A stretch of DNA of 64,000 nucleotides from an uncultured Clostridia bacterium (GTDB lineage Bacteria; Bacillota; Clostridia; Christensenellales; UBA1242), in contig CALVTR010000005.1 in NCBI GenBank assembly GCA_944362965.1, forward strand, positions 1 through 64,000. Reading direction: 5' to 3'. Shown here one piece after another: positions 8,109 through 16,260 of this stretch. The translations under genes and the position numbers were made by a program. Below the pieces are notes generated by a model, which was given only the letters and a program-made list of their open reading frames with translations, ran no database searches and was not told the origin of the DNA. Position 1 is the stretch's first letter. Each line of letters opens with the position of its first letter.

Positions 8109-9098
8109 ATGGAATATAAGGTTTTTATATTTTCAAATGATGTCGTAAATGGACAAGGCAGTTTTGATTATGATAAATTCAATAAAATTTGTGCTTATAA
8201 TCTTATAAACATCAAAGAATTTAATATCAAAAAATTTGACATTGAAAGGCATTTCATAGAAGATAATGAAAACCTTTTAATTTTTTGTAACAATGCAAAC
8301 CTTGACAACTTCATGATTAAAAACATCAATTCGCTTGGCAATAAAAAAACTTTTATAGAAGAGCAAATAGTTGTCTTTTATAAAGGCGAAAATAAAATTG
8401 TTTTTGTGCCACTTGAAAGTGATTTAGAACTTCTCAACAAGGTTTTTGCTCGCAATGAGAACAAAAAATATTGCGAATATCATTTGTTCGGTTTAGGGAA
8501 AAGTCAAATAGAAGAAAAATTACATAAATTGCAAAGCGAAATTGATGGTTTTGAGTATAAATTTTTATATAACAACTTGTTAAGCGACATTTACGTTGCA
8601 TATAATGGTAATCTAATTTTGATAGACGATAGTCAAGTGAAGATTGCGTCGGAGTTTAAGCAATATGTATATAGTGAAAATGAAACAATCTTAACTGAAA
8701 TTGTGGGTAAAATGTTAAAATTAAGGTCTAAGACCCTTGCAATTTGTGAGAATATAACAAAAGGAATGATTGTTTATAGTATGTTTAAGGATAATGAGAA
8801 TTTTAATGAATCCTTAAAGACTTTCTCTTTTGATAACTTTGAGTATCTTGCAAATGACGAGTTATATAATAAAGCGGTATCCTTTTTAAAATCCTCGCAA
8901 GCTGATATTGCCGTTATGACAAATGGCAGGTTTTTAAATGATGGAATAGAATTTAACTTTGCTCTAGCCGACAGCAAAGAAGTTCATATTTTCAAAAACA
9001 CATTCAAATCTGACAAAAACACATGTCTTGAAATGGCAACAAATTCGCTGTTATTTCATTTAGCAAAAAAACTTAGACAAAATGATTTTACTTTTTAA
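8109..9098 (+). CDS. Highly diverged CinA-like protein
   Basis: A 329-aa protein sitting exactly where cinA lies in the pgsA-cinA-recA block. Two segments align by eye with CinA: HLFGLGKSQIEEKLHKLQ (CinA: LFGIGES-LEEKL--L, residues about 126-143) and EIVGKMLKLRSKTLAICENITKG (CinA: EVVGKLL---LTLATAESCTGG, residues about 197-219). The catalytic Ser-Cys region of the C-terminal NMN-deamidase (PncC) domain, ESCTGG, is replaced by ENITKG. The N-terminal molybdopterin-binding-like part is short and lacks the GGLGPT-type motif. I infer a decayed or repurposed CinA, not an active deamidase. Lysine/asparagine content is high, in line with relaxed constraint. Confidence 0.6.
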   Translation: MEYKVFIFSNDVVNGQGSFDYDKFNKICAYNLINIKEFNIKKFDIERHFIEDNENLLIFCNNANLDNFMIKNINSLGNKKTFIEEQIVVFYKGENKIVFVPLESDLELLNKVFARNENKKYCEYHLFGLGKSQIEEKLHKLQSEIDGFEYKFLYNNLLSDIYVAYNGNLILIDDSQVKIASEFKQYVYSENETILTEIVGKMLKLRSKTLAICENITKGMIVYSMFKDNENFNESLKTFSFDNFEYLANDELYNKAVSFLKSSQADIAVMTNGRFLNDGIEFNFALADSKEVHIFKNTFKSDKNTCLEMATNSLLFHLAKKLRQNDFTF

Positions 9099-9106
9099 AA
9101 TATGCT

Positions 9107-9134
9107 TTGAAAAGTCAACAAAATTTGATAAAAT
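9107..9134 (+). promoter_or_regulatory. recA sigma-A promoter
   Basis: TTGAAA (9107-9112), 16-bp spacer, TAAAAT (9129-9134), 33 bp before the recA ATG. I see no Gram-positive LexA box (CGAAC-type palindrome) near it, so SOS control is not evident. Confidence 0.6.
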
Positions 9135-9167
9135 ATAGATATAAATTTGGATAAAAGGTAGTAAATT

Positions 9168-10223
9168 ATGGAAAAGAAAGACGTAAAAAAAGACAGCAAA
9201 AAAGAAGCACTAGACCAAGCACTACTTCAAATTGAGAAACAATATGGAAAGGGTGCTATTATGAAACTTGGCGATAAGGTCAATGAACCTATTGACGTTA
9301 TTCCAACAGGTTGTTTGACTTTAGATATCGCGCTTGGCATTGGCGGTATTCCACGCGGAAGAGTTATTGAAATTTATGGACCTGAATCATCAGGTAAAAC
9401 AACAGTATCCCTTCATATCATAGCAGAAGCTCAAAAGATGGGCGGCACTGCTGCATTTATTGATGCTGAACATGCACTAGACCCAATTTACGCAGAAAAA
9501 TTAGGGGTTAAACTTGATGACCTTCTTGTTTCTCAACCAGACAATGGTGAACAAGCACTCAATATTTGCGAATCACTTGTAAAGTCGGGTGCAGTTGATA
9601 TTGTTGTAGTTGACTCTGTTGCAGCACTCACTCCTAAAGCTGAGATTGATGGTGAAATGGGGGACAACCATGTTGGACTTCAAGCCAGAATGATGAGCCA
9701 AGCTTTAAGAAAACTTACAGGTATAATCAACAAAAGCAACACAACCGTCATCTTTATCAATCAACTTCGTGAAAAGGTTGGTGTTATGTTTGGCTCGCCT
9801 GAAACAACCACAGGGGGTAAGGCACTCAAGTTCTATTCAAGTATCAGACTTGACGTAAGAAAGAAAGATACTATCAAGGACGGAACAAACTTTATCGGAA
9901 ATAGAACACAAGTCAAAGTTGTCAAGAACAAACTTGCGCCACCATTTAGAACAGCAGAATTTGATATCGTTTATGGTCAAGGCATAAGCCAGGTCGGATG
10001 CGTTATCGACCTTGCACTTGATAAAGATATAATCAAAAAGTCAGGGTCATGGTTCTCATATAATGATGAGAAGATTGGACAGGGTAAAGAAAATGTTAAA
10101 GCCTACCTTGAACAAAATCAAGATGTATTCAATGAAATCTTTGATAAGGTTAAAGCAGCTTATGGTATAGGCGGTGCAAAGACTGAAACCACAGAAACTG
10201 TCGCAAATAATGACCAAGAATAA
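9168..10223 (+). CDS. recA: Recombinase RecA
   Basis: A 351-aa strand-exchange ATPase for homologous recombination and SOS induction. Walker A GPESSGKT is at residues 71-78, the [11 protein letters not shown] Walker B region follows, then the L1/L2 DNA-binding loops and [14 protein letters not shown]. Length and order match the family throughout. The N-terminal 15 residues are unusually lysine-rich. A weak AAAGG lies upstream of the ATG; the gene has its own promoter and is closed by a strong terminator. Confidence 0.99.
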   Translation: MEKKDVKKDSKKEALDQALLQIEKQYGKGAIMKLGDKVNEPIDVIPTGCLTLDIALGIGGIPRGRVIEIYGPESSGKTTVSLHIIAEAQKMGGTAAFIDAEHALDPIYAEKLGVKLDDLLVSQPDNGEQALNICESLVKSGAVDIVVVDSVAALTPKAEIDGEMGDNHVGLQARMMSQALRKLTGIINKSNTTVIFINQLREKVGVMFGSPETTTGGKALKFYSSIRLDVRKKDTIKDGTNFIGNRTQVKVVKNKLAPPFRTAEFDIVYGQGISQVGCVIDLALDKDIIKKSGSWFSYNDEKIGQGKENVKAYLEQNQDVFNEIFDKVKAAYGIGGAKTETTETVANNDQE

Positions 10224-10253
10224 AATTGTAATAAAATATTAATATAAATATTA

Positions 10254-10280
10254 AGAGCATTATTTAATGCTCTTTTTTTG
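10254..10280 (+). terminator. recA terminator
   Basis: AGAGCATT/AATGCTCT stem (8 bp), loop ATTT, followed by seven T residues. Confidence 0.9.
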
Positions 10281-10343
10281 TGTGCAAAAACTATAAAGTT
10301 ACAATAAATTTTTTTAATTTTTTAAAAAAATAATAAAAAGTAG

Positions 10344-10389
10344 TTGACATATTTTTAACTTTATGATACTATCATAGTGATAATATCAC
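10344..10389 (+). promoter_or_regulatory. Consensus promoter covered by operator-like palindromes
   Basis: TTGACA (10344-10349), 17-bp spacer, TACTAT (10367-10372). The -10 lies inside a perfect 15-bp palindrome, TATGATA-C-TATCATA (10362-10376). Directly after it is GTGAT-AAT-ATCAC (10377-10389), and the joint itself reads TATCA-TAG-TGATA (10370-10382). This looks like tandem or overlapping sites for a dimeric repressor that would block RNA polymerase. The regulator is not encoded next to it. It drives the ligase-domain/pnuC/nadR-like operon. Confidence 0.7.
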
Positions 10390-10414
10390 AAACACAATAT
10401 CAAAGGAAGTTTTT

Positions 10415-11266
10415 ATGAAGGATAAAACAATAGAAAAAATTAAAAAAGATGGTATAAACTCATATATTGAAACACATAGGTTTGCAAAACACAAAGTCAA
10501 ACACCTAATGAAAAAATACGCGACCGCCTATTATAGCGGGCAGGCACTTATTGAAGATGAAGATTTTGAGTATTTGATACAAACTTTAAAAGTTTTAGAT
10601 AAAGATGATGAGTATCTTCAGAAATCTGGGTGGGGTTATAAACTAAAAAATGGCAAAAAACATATATACGGAAAGGTAGGAACGCTTAACTATTATTTTG
10701 ATTTCAAAAAAATTGAAGAAACATTTAAAGACGATAAAAAGATAGTTATTATGCCTAAATTTGATGGAATAAATTTTGCGTTATACTATAAAGATGGCAA
10801 CCTTCTATATTGCTTGACACGTGGAGATGGTTATAAGGGAAAGGACATAACTAAAAAGTATAAAAATCATTTGCTAAAAATACCTAAGGAATTTGAAAAA
10901 AGTGATTTTGGTATAGTCGGGGAGATTATTTTAGAGAAAGATGCTTCCGTCAAAATAAAACCCAGAGATTACGTAGCAAAAATAATAAATTCACACTTTT
11001 TAGATAACGAAAAGTTAAGTTTCATGCCGTTTGGTTTTTTATATAATCCATTGCAAGATAAGCCAGATTATCTTTCACAGCTTGAGACACTTGATAAATT
11101 TTTAGATAGCAAAATAGAGAGAATAAGTTTCGACTTCTTGCCTAATTTTGCTACGATGGAAAAAATTTATAAGAATTATCAGACAAGATATTTTATTGAT
11201 GGGCTTGTGATATCAAATTTAGACAAAAGCAAGCAAGTTGCATTAAAATTTGCAAAAGATTGTTAA
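10415..11266 (+). CDS. Stand-alone NAD+-dependent DNA-ligase adenylation-domain protein
   Basis: A 283-aa protein resembling only the first half of bacterial LigA. An N-terminal Ia-like (NMN-binding) segment is visible in YYSGQALIEDEDFEYLIQTL (about 39-58). The adenylation fold follows: KFDG with the putative nucleophile Lys115, TRGDGYKGKDIT (135-146), VGEIIL around Glu170, FIDGLVI and a closing ALKFA lysine. The OB fold, zinc finger, helix-hairpin-helix and BRCT domains of LigA are absent. It could take AMP from NAD+ and release NMN, but joining DNA alone seems unlikely. AAAGGAAG precedes the ATG. It is first in an operon with pnuC and a NadR-type kinase, which suggests an NAD-linked role. 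Confidence 0.7.
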   Translation: MKDKTIEKIKKDGINSYIETHRFAKHKVKHLMKKYATAYYSGQALIEDEDFEYLIQTLKVLDKDDEYLQKSGWGYKLKNGKKHIYGKVGTLNYYFDFKKIEETFKDDKKIVIMPKFDGINFALYYKDGNLLYCLTRGDGYKGKDITKKYKNHLLKIPKEFEKSDFGIVGEIILEKDASVKIKPRDYVAKIINSHFLDNEKLSFMPFGFLYNPLQDKPDYLSQLETLDKFLDSKIERISFDFLPNFATMEKIYKNYQTRYFIDGLVISNLDKSKQVALKFAKDC

Positions 11267-11282
11267 GTAAAAGGAGAATATT

Positions 11283-12068
11283 ATGAAAAAATTTTTTAGT
11301 AAATTTAAACTATGGGAACTTATTTGGATTCCACTTTCACTTGTGCTCATAACTGGTGCTTGGCTTCTTGAATATTTTTTAACGCCAGTTGATATGAGAG
11401 ATACTATTGTATGGCAAATAATCTACTTTATTGCCACATTTACAGGCATGTTATGCGTTGTGCTTACAAGCGGTAAAAGATGGGTGCAATGGATAGTAGG
11501 GCTTATCAATATTGCGGGCTTTATTGCTCTTTATTGGCACTGGCAATTATATGGAAATTTCGCGTTAAATCTTGGTTTTTATATTCCAGCATCAATCGTT
11601 GGTATAATTTATTGGCTTAAAAATAGAGACACAAAAGACACATGCCATGTTCGAGAACTTTCAAAAAAGAATAAAATTATCATGGCGATTGCATCTGTCG
11701 TTTCATTGGTTGTGATTGCAATCCCACTTTCTTATCTTGATAGAAGTGCAGGAGAATTATGGACTTTCGTAGGCTTTCTTGATAGTGCGGGAACCGTGCT
11801 TGGAATTATAGGTCAGGTGCTTTCAAATTTAAGATACACAGAGCAGTGGTGGGTATGGATAATACTTGATGTTGTAATGGCAATTTTAAACTTTGTGATA
11901 GGTTCTTATGCTATGGGTGTTATGTATATTCTTTGGACCACAAATGCAGTTATCGGTCTAATTGTATGGCATAAATCAGCAAAAAAGGATGCAGAGCTTT
12001 CAGCTCAATCGGTTCAAATTGAAAACCTAGACGGGCAAAAAGAAGGTGAAGAAAATGAAACAAAATAA
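11283..12068 (+). CDS. pnuC: Nicotinamide riboside transporter PnuC
   Basis: A 261-aa membrane protein with about seven helices. The family hallmarks are seen: NRDTKD after the third to fourth helix, the RYTEQWWVWIILDV segment carrying the substrate-site tryptophans (WxxW), and the late NAVIGLIVW helix. PnuC proteins carry nicotinamide riboside (or related vitamers) into the cell by facilitated diffusion, trapped by phosphorylation. AAAGGAG is well placed before the ATG. Its stop overlaps the next gene, a ribosylnicotinamide-kinase-like protein, which fits a salvage pair. Confidence 0.9.
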   Translation: MKKFFSKFKLWELIWIPLSLVLITGAWLLEYFLTPVDMRDTIVWQIIYFIATFTGMLCVVLTSGKRWVQWIVGLINIAGFIALYWHWQLYGNFALNLGFYIPASIVGIIYWLKNRDTKDTCHVRELSKKNKIIMAIASVVSLVVIAIPLSYLDRSAGELWTFVGFLDSAGTVLGIIGQVLSNLRYTEQWWVWIILDVVMAILNFVIGSYAMGVMYILWTTNAVIGLIVWHKSAKKDAELSAQSVQIENLDGQKEGEENETK

Positions 12069-12666
12069 GATAGTATTTCTATTTTGCGGAGTAGAATCCA
12101 CAGGGAAAAGCACATCTGTGGAGCTGGCTAATAAATACTTAAAAGAAAAGGGACTTAACGTCAAAGTTGTAGGTGAAGTTGGTCGCGATATAAGTGTTGG
12201 CAGCGGCGGAGTTGACAGCATGAGCTTATTTGACTATGAACATATCTTATTTTCGCATCAAGCAAACTTTTTGTCAGCTTATGGAAGCGACTGCCAAGTA
12301 ATTCTTTTAGATACAGACTCAATTTACACAAGATACTATCTTGAAAAGGATGAAACATTATTAAGTAGCAACAAAGAGTTAAGTCATAATTTAATACAGC
12401 TTGCAGGAGATATAGTAAAATTAAATTTAAAAAATTCTAGAATCACAAAACTCATTTACCTAAATAGTGATTGTCCTTTTGTTCAAGACGGCACAAGAAC
12501 ATATGAAAAAACACGCAAACAAGATGACAGCATTTTGCTAAATTTGTATAAAAAGTCCTATGACGATAAACTTATATCTATAGTAGACGGGAAAGATTTT
12601 GCATTGCGATATGAGAAAATAAAGGAAATAATAAACGAAACATTAGCTAAAGAAACAGATAGATAA
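12055..12666 (+). CDS. NadR-type ribosylnicotinamide kinase-like P-loop ATPase
   Basis: About 203 aa from the ATG at 12055, which is preceded by AGAAGG; a GTG at 12046 is also in frame. Walker A is GVESTGKST, followed by a GEVGRD motif and LLDTDSIYTRYY, as in the C-terminal kinase domain of NadR (AAA_28 family). The NadR DNA-binding and NMN adenylyltransferase domains are absent. Likely reaction: ATP-dependent phosphorylation of nicotinamide riboside to NMN, pulling the vitamer in through PnuC. It overlaps pnuC by 14 nt and ends at a strong bidirectional terminator. Confidence 0.75.
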   Translation: MKQNKIVFLFCGVESTGKSTSVELANKYLKEKGLNVKVVGEVGRDISVGSGGVDSMSLFDYEHILFSHQANFLSAYGSDCQVILLDTDSIYTRYYLEKDETLLSSNKELSHNLIQLAGDIVKLNLKNSRITKLIYLNSDCPFVQDGTRTYEKTRKQDDSILLNLYKKSYDDKLISIVDGKDFALRYEKIKEIINETLAKETDR

Positions 12667-12670
12667 TTAT

Positions 12671-12707
12671 AAAAAGAACATATTTTAAATTTCAATATGT
12701 TCTTTTT
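12671..12707. terminator. Bidirectional terminator
   Basis: A 14-bp stem, AAAAAGAACATATT with AATATGTTCTTTTT, loop of 9 nt. It separates the convergent NAD operon (plus strand) and PBP gene (minus strand). Confidence 0.85.
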
Positions 12708-12725
12708 GTTTGCAAATATTAAGGT

Positions 12726-14951
12726 TTATATAAACCATTTTTTGTTGTTATTTTGCTGAGTTTTCTTTGTTTTTATAAAGCTTATAGTGTCAGTCTCTTT
12801 AATTTCAGGTGAAAGAGTGTAGTAATATTCAACTTCAACACTTTGTTTTGCTTGCGACAATGGTAGAGTAACTGTTTGCTCACCATTTTTGCCACTGATA
12901 GTTGTCTTTTTACCATTTGTGATAAAATTGTAAGTCACATAGTCTTTAGCATCAAAGTCAATAATTGCATTATTATTTTCAACCTTGCTATTAAAAGTGG
13001 TCTTATCAATTTTAGTGAACTTATTAGAAATATCACTAGGTAAATTCAGCATTGAAAATATCTCTTTTTGCGTATAACGCTCTGGCATATAGGTGTTTGC
13101 TAAAACAACTCTATGATTTTCATTTAGTTCAGTTGTATCAATCTGCCGTTCAACAATATTGTCAGGTTTTATAAATTGTGAGTTGTCATCCACACTTTCA
13201 AAATAATTTTTCACAATTTCAGTTGGCTGATTGCCGCCTGCATAACTAATTGGCGTGTTATCAAGATTGCCAAGCCAAATGCCGCAAGTCTGCTCTTTAG
13301 TGTAAGAAACATTCCAAGCATCTAAATTTTGTTTTGAATTAGGTTTGCCAACAGTTCCTGTCTTTGATGCAATATCTTGGTTTAGGCTTGCAAGTTTCTT
13401 CGCAGTTCCGCTTTCAGCACAAGTTCTAAGCATATCGGTTAAAAGATAGGCACTATCTTCTCTTAAAACTTCCTTTTCTTTAGGCTTATTTATGTAGACA
13501 AGTTTATCATTTTTATCGGTTATAAAAGATACAAATCTAGGTGTAGCATATACGCCGCCATTAGCAAAGGTGGAATAAGCACCTGCAAGCTGCTCGATAT
13601 TAACGCCATACGTCATACCGCCAAGAGCAAGGGTATAACTGTCATCTTTTTCATCAAATTCAATACCCATTTCTTCGGCGTAGGCTTTAGCTTTATCTAT
13701 TCCAACGTAAGAAAGCACCTTGACCGCTGGCACATTTATTGATTTTGAAAGCGACTCTCTCGCGCTGACATACCCATGATAAACTCCACCCACATTTTTA
13801 GGTGTATAGTCAGAAATGGTGGTCTTTTCATCAAGGATTTGAGAACAAGGATAGATGATATCTTCATTTAATGCAGGGGCGTATACAAGCACAGGCTTTA
13901 TGCAAGAGCCGGGTTGCCTTTTTGCATCCAATATTTTGTAGTTGCTGTTTCCAATGTAAGCAACAACAGCGTGACGCTGATTGTCTATAACAATTCCAGC
14001 ATAATCACTATCTATTTCCTGTCCTTTAATAGCTTCCGACAATGCTTTTTGCTTATCCTGATTTTGATATGTATAAATTTTATAACCCTTTAACGCTATT
14101 TGCTTTGCGGGCAGCCCAAGCACAGTCTCAGCTTCATCAATGGCGGCTTGACTATATGAATTTAATCTATTTTTTCGCTCACCATTTATGTTTAGCTTTA
14201 TGTCGCTATTTTTTGCTCTATTATATTCTTCTGTTGAAAGCAGTCCATCCCTGTTCATTTCAGATAAAACAAGATTGCGTCTTGATAGCGAGTTGTCATA
14301 ATTTTTTATAGGTGAGTATTTAGCAGGAGACTTTATAAGTCCCGCAAGCATAGCCGCTTCTTCAACAGATAGGTCCTTTGCGTTCTTAGAAAAGTAGTAG
14401 TTTGCCGCACTTTCTATTCCATAGCAGTTGTTTCCAAAATAGATAATATTTAGATATTGCTCTAAAATTTGGTCTTTTGTATATTTGTTTTCTATTTTCT
14501 GAGCAAGAGCAACTTCTTTTATCTTTCTCTCGAAGGTCTTTTCACTTGTAAGTTGTGTATTTTTAACAAGCTGCTGCGTTATAGTTGAGCCGCCTTCTTT
14601 AAGTTTTCCTGCCTTAAGATTGTTTAGCATGGCTTTCACAATTCTTTTGTAATTTACGCCTTTATGATTATAGAAATTCTTATCTTCAATAGAAATAAAG
14701 GCATTTTTAGTGCTGTCTGAAAGAGAGTTTATGCTTGCAAAAGCTTTGTTAAGTTCATTGTCTTCCTTTATAGGTATGTTTTCGCTGTCATAGACTTTCA
14801 CGTTAACGTAAGGTGAAGACAACGCTTCTTCATCAAGTTTCATAGCTCTTGCACTGATATAGATTGAAGAAATATAAAAAGATACTCCTATCAAAGCAGC
14901 AAGAAATAGCAAAAGAATAATAATAAGTGTAACTTTAATAAACTTTTTCAT
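12726..14951 (-). CDS. Class A penicillin-binding protein (PBP1a type)
   Basis: A 741-aa bifunctional peptidoglycan synthase. A short cytoplasmic start and one membrane anchor (about 8-30) precede the GT51 glycosyltransferase domain with EDKNFYNHKG, GGSTITQQLVKN and KIKEVALAQKIE. The transpeptidase domain has all three motifs: SCIK (in PGSCIKPV), SIN (SKSINVP) and KTGT (ASKTGTVGK). A beta-rich C-terminal extension of about 150 residues follows. The ATG at 14951 opens the basic-hydrophobic leader directly. The gene is monocistronic on the minus strand, divergent from miaB. The subtype name (ponA, pbpF) cannot be fixed. Confidence 0.95.
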   Translation of the reverse strand: MKKFIKVTLIIILLLFLAALIGVSFYISSIYISARAMKLDEEALSSPYVNVKVYDSENIPIKEDNELNKAFASINSLSDSTKNAFISIEDKNFYNHKGVNYKRIVKAMLNNLKAGKLKEGGSTITQQLVKNTQLTSEKTFERKIKEVALAQKIENKYTKDQILEQYLNIIYFGNNCYGIESAANYYFSKNAKDLSVEEAAMLAGLIKSPAKYSPIKNYDNSLSRRNLVLSEMNRDGLLSTEEYNRAKNSDIKLNINGERKNRLNSYSQAAIDEAETVLGLPAKQIALKGYKIYTYQNQDKQKALSEAIKGQEIDSDYAGIVIDNQRHAVVAYIGNSNYKILDAKRQPGSCIKPVLVYAPALNEDIIYPCSQILDEKTTISDYTPKNVGGVYHGYVSARESLSKSINVPAVKVLSYVGIDKAKAYAEEMGIEFDEKDDSYTLALGGMTYGVNIEQLAGAYSTFANGGVYATPRFVSFITDKNDKLVYINKPKEKEVLREDSAYLLTDMLRTCAESGTAKKLASLNQDIASKTGTVGKPNSKQNLDAWNVSYTKEQTCGIWLGNLDNTPISYAGGNQPTEIVKNYFESVDDNSQFIKPDNIVERQIDTTELNENHRVVLANTYMPERYTQKEIFSMLNLPSDISNKFTKIDKTTFNSKVENNNAIIDFDAKDYVTYNFITNGKKTTISGKNGEQTVTLPLSQAKQSVEVEYYYTLSPEIKETDTISFIKTKKTQQNNNKKWFI

Positions 14952-15008
14952 CTTTCTTATTATGTAACTTTATTGCACAAATTATTTACTATATATGATA
15001 ATTTTTAA

Positions 15009-15037
15009 TTGAAAATTTTAAGCAATTATTGTATAAT
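15009..15037 (+). promoter_or_regulatory. miaB-mutS-mutL promoter
   Basis: TTGAAA (15009-15014), 17-bp spacer, TATAAT (15032-15037). Transcription would begin near 15044, at an in-frame ATG (15046) with no ribosome binding site. This favours translation from the downstream ATG at 15133 and a leader of about 90 nt. Confidence 0.75.
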
Positions 15038-15132
15038 TGAAATATATGTCGAAAGAATTGCCGTCAAAAAATGTAGCTATTTTTGTTGGCAATAATATTA
15101 AAAACTTTTTATTTACGGAGCAAAAATCAATA

Positions 15133-16260
15133 ATGAAATATTTTATAGTAACTTATGGTTGTCAAATGAATGTGCATGAGTCGGAGAAAATTGCAGGAAT
15201 TTTAGAAAAACTAGGCTACAGCGAAGGCTCGTCACGCGAAGAAGCTGATATCATTGTTTTCAACACTTGCGCTATAAGAGAAGGTGCAGAAGACCGAGTT
15301 TTTGGTAATGTGGGCAATTTAAAGAAGTTAAAAAAGAAAAACAAAAACCTAATTATCGCAGTTTGCGGTTGTATGACACAAAAAGAGCAAACAGCACAAA
15401 AACTTATGAACACCTTTCCGTTTATAGATATAGTTATTGGAACGTTTAACTTGCCAAAACTTGGCTATTATATTGAAGCGGTCAAAAAGGGCAGACAACT
15501 TGAAATCCTGTCAGAAGGCGATATAGATGAAACACTGCCATATAAGCGAACAAGTGGAGAAAATGCATGGGTAAATATAATGCAAGGCTGCAATAACTTT
15601 TGCACATATTGTATAGTTCCTTATGTTAAGGGCAGAGAGAAGTCACGTAAAGAAGATAAGATACTTGACGAGATAAGGGGAATTATAAGCGAAGGCAAAT
15701 ACAAGAAGATAACGCTGTTAGGTCAAAATGTCAACTCTTATGGGCATGACCTTAATGACGGCGTAACCTTTGCCAAGCTTTTAAGAGATATCTGTGCTCT
15801 TGATGGCGATTTCACCTTATCTTTCATGACGTCGCACCCAAAGGATTTAACTGATGACGTTATAGACGCAATCGCAAGTGAAGAAAAAATAGAGAAATTT
15901 ATTCATCTGCCAGCACAAAGCGGCAATAACAGAATTTTAAAGCTTATGAATAGAAAATACACAAGAGAAAAATATCTTGAAATCATTGACAAGATAAGAG
16001 CAAAAATACCTAATTGCCGAATAACCTCTGACTTTATTGTGGGCTTTCCAACAGAAACTGAAGAAGAATTTTTAGACACCTTAGACCTTGTGCGTCGCGT
16101 AAAATACGATAGCATTTTTGCTTTCATGTATTCGCCACGTGAAGGAACTGTGGCAAGCAAAATGGAAGGGCAGATTCCAGACGAAGTGAAACATGACAGA
16201 GTAAACAGACTGCTTGCACTTGAAAAGAGTTTGCAAAAGGAGACAAAGGATGAAAAGTAA
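15133..16260 (+). CDS. miaB: tRNA-2-methylthio-N6-dimethylallyladenosine synthase MiaB, lacking TRAM domain
   Basis: About 375 aa. A UPF0004 domain (YGCQMNVHES, FNTCAIRE, VCGCM) precedes the radical-SAM motif CNNFCTYC in GCNNFCTYCIVPYVKGRE, followed by SGNNRILKLMNRKYTRE and DFIVGFPTETEEEF. It adds methylthio to i6A37 in tRNAs, the product of MiaA encoded downstream. I prefer the ATG at 15133 (MKYFIVTYGCQMN, the family N-terminus), with CGGAG upstream; open frame also reaches 15046. The protein stops about 60 residues short, right after the SPREGT...RVNRLLALEK helix, so the usual C-terminal TRAM RNA-binding domain is missing. It overlaps mutS by 11 nt. Confidence 0.92.
   Translation: MKYFIVTYGCQMNVHESEKIAGILEKLGYSEGSSREEADIIVFNTCAIREGAEDRVFGNVGNLKKLKKKNKNLIIAVCGCMTQKEQTAQKLMNTFPFIDIVIGTFNLPKLGYYIEAVKKGRQLEILSEGDIDETLPYKRTSGENAWVNIMQGCNNFCTYCIVPYVKGREKSRKEDKILDEIRGIISEGKYKKITLLGQNVNSYGHDLNDGVTFAKLLRDICALDGDFTLSFMTSHPKDLTDDVIDAIASEEKIEKFIHLPAQSGNNRILKLMNRKYTREKYLEIIDKIRAKIPNCRITSDFIVGFPTETEEEFLDTLDLVRRVKYDSIFAFMYSPREGTVASKMEGQIPDEVKHDRVNRLLALEKSLQKETKDEK

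Noticed and set aside
9100-9167. LexA/SOS box before recA
   Set aside because: No CGAAC-N4-GTTCG-type palindrome is present in the upstream region.
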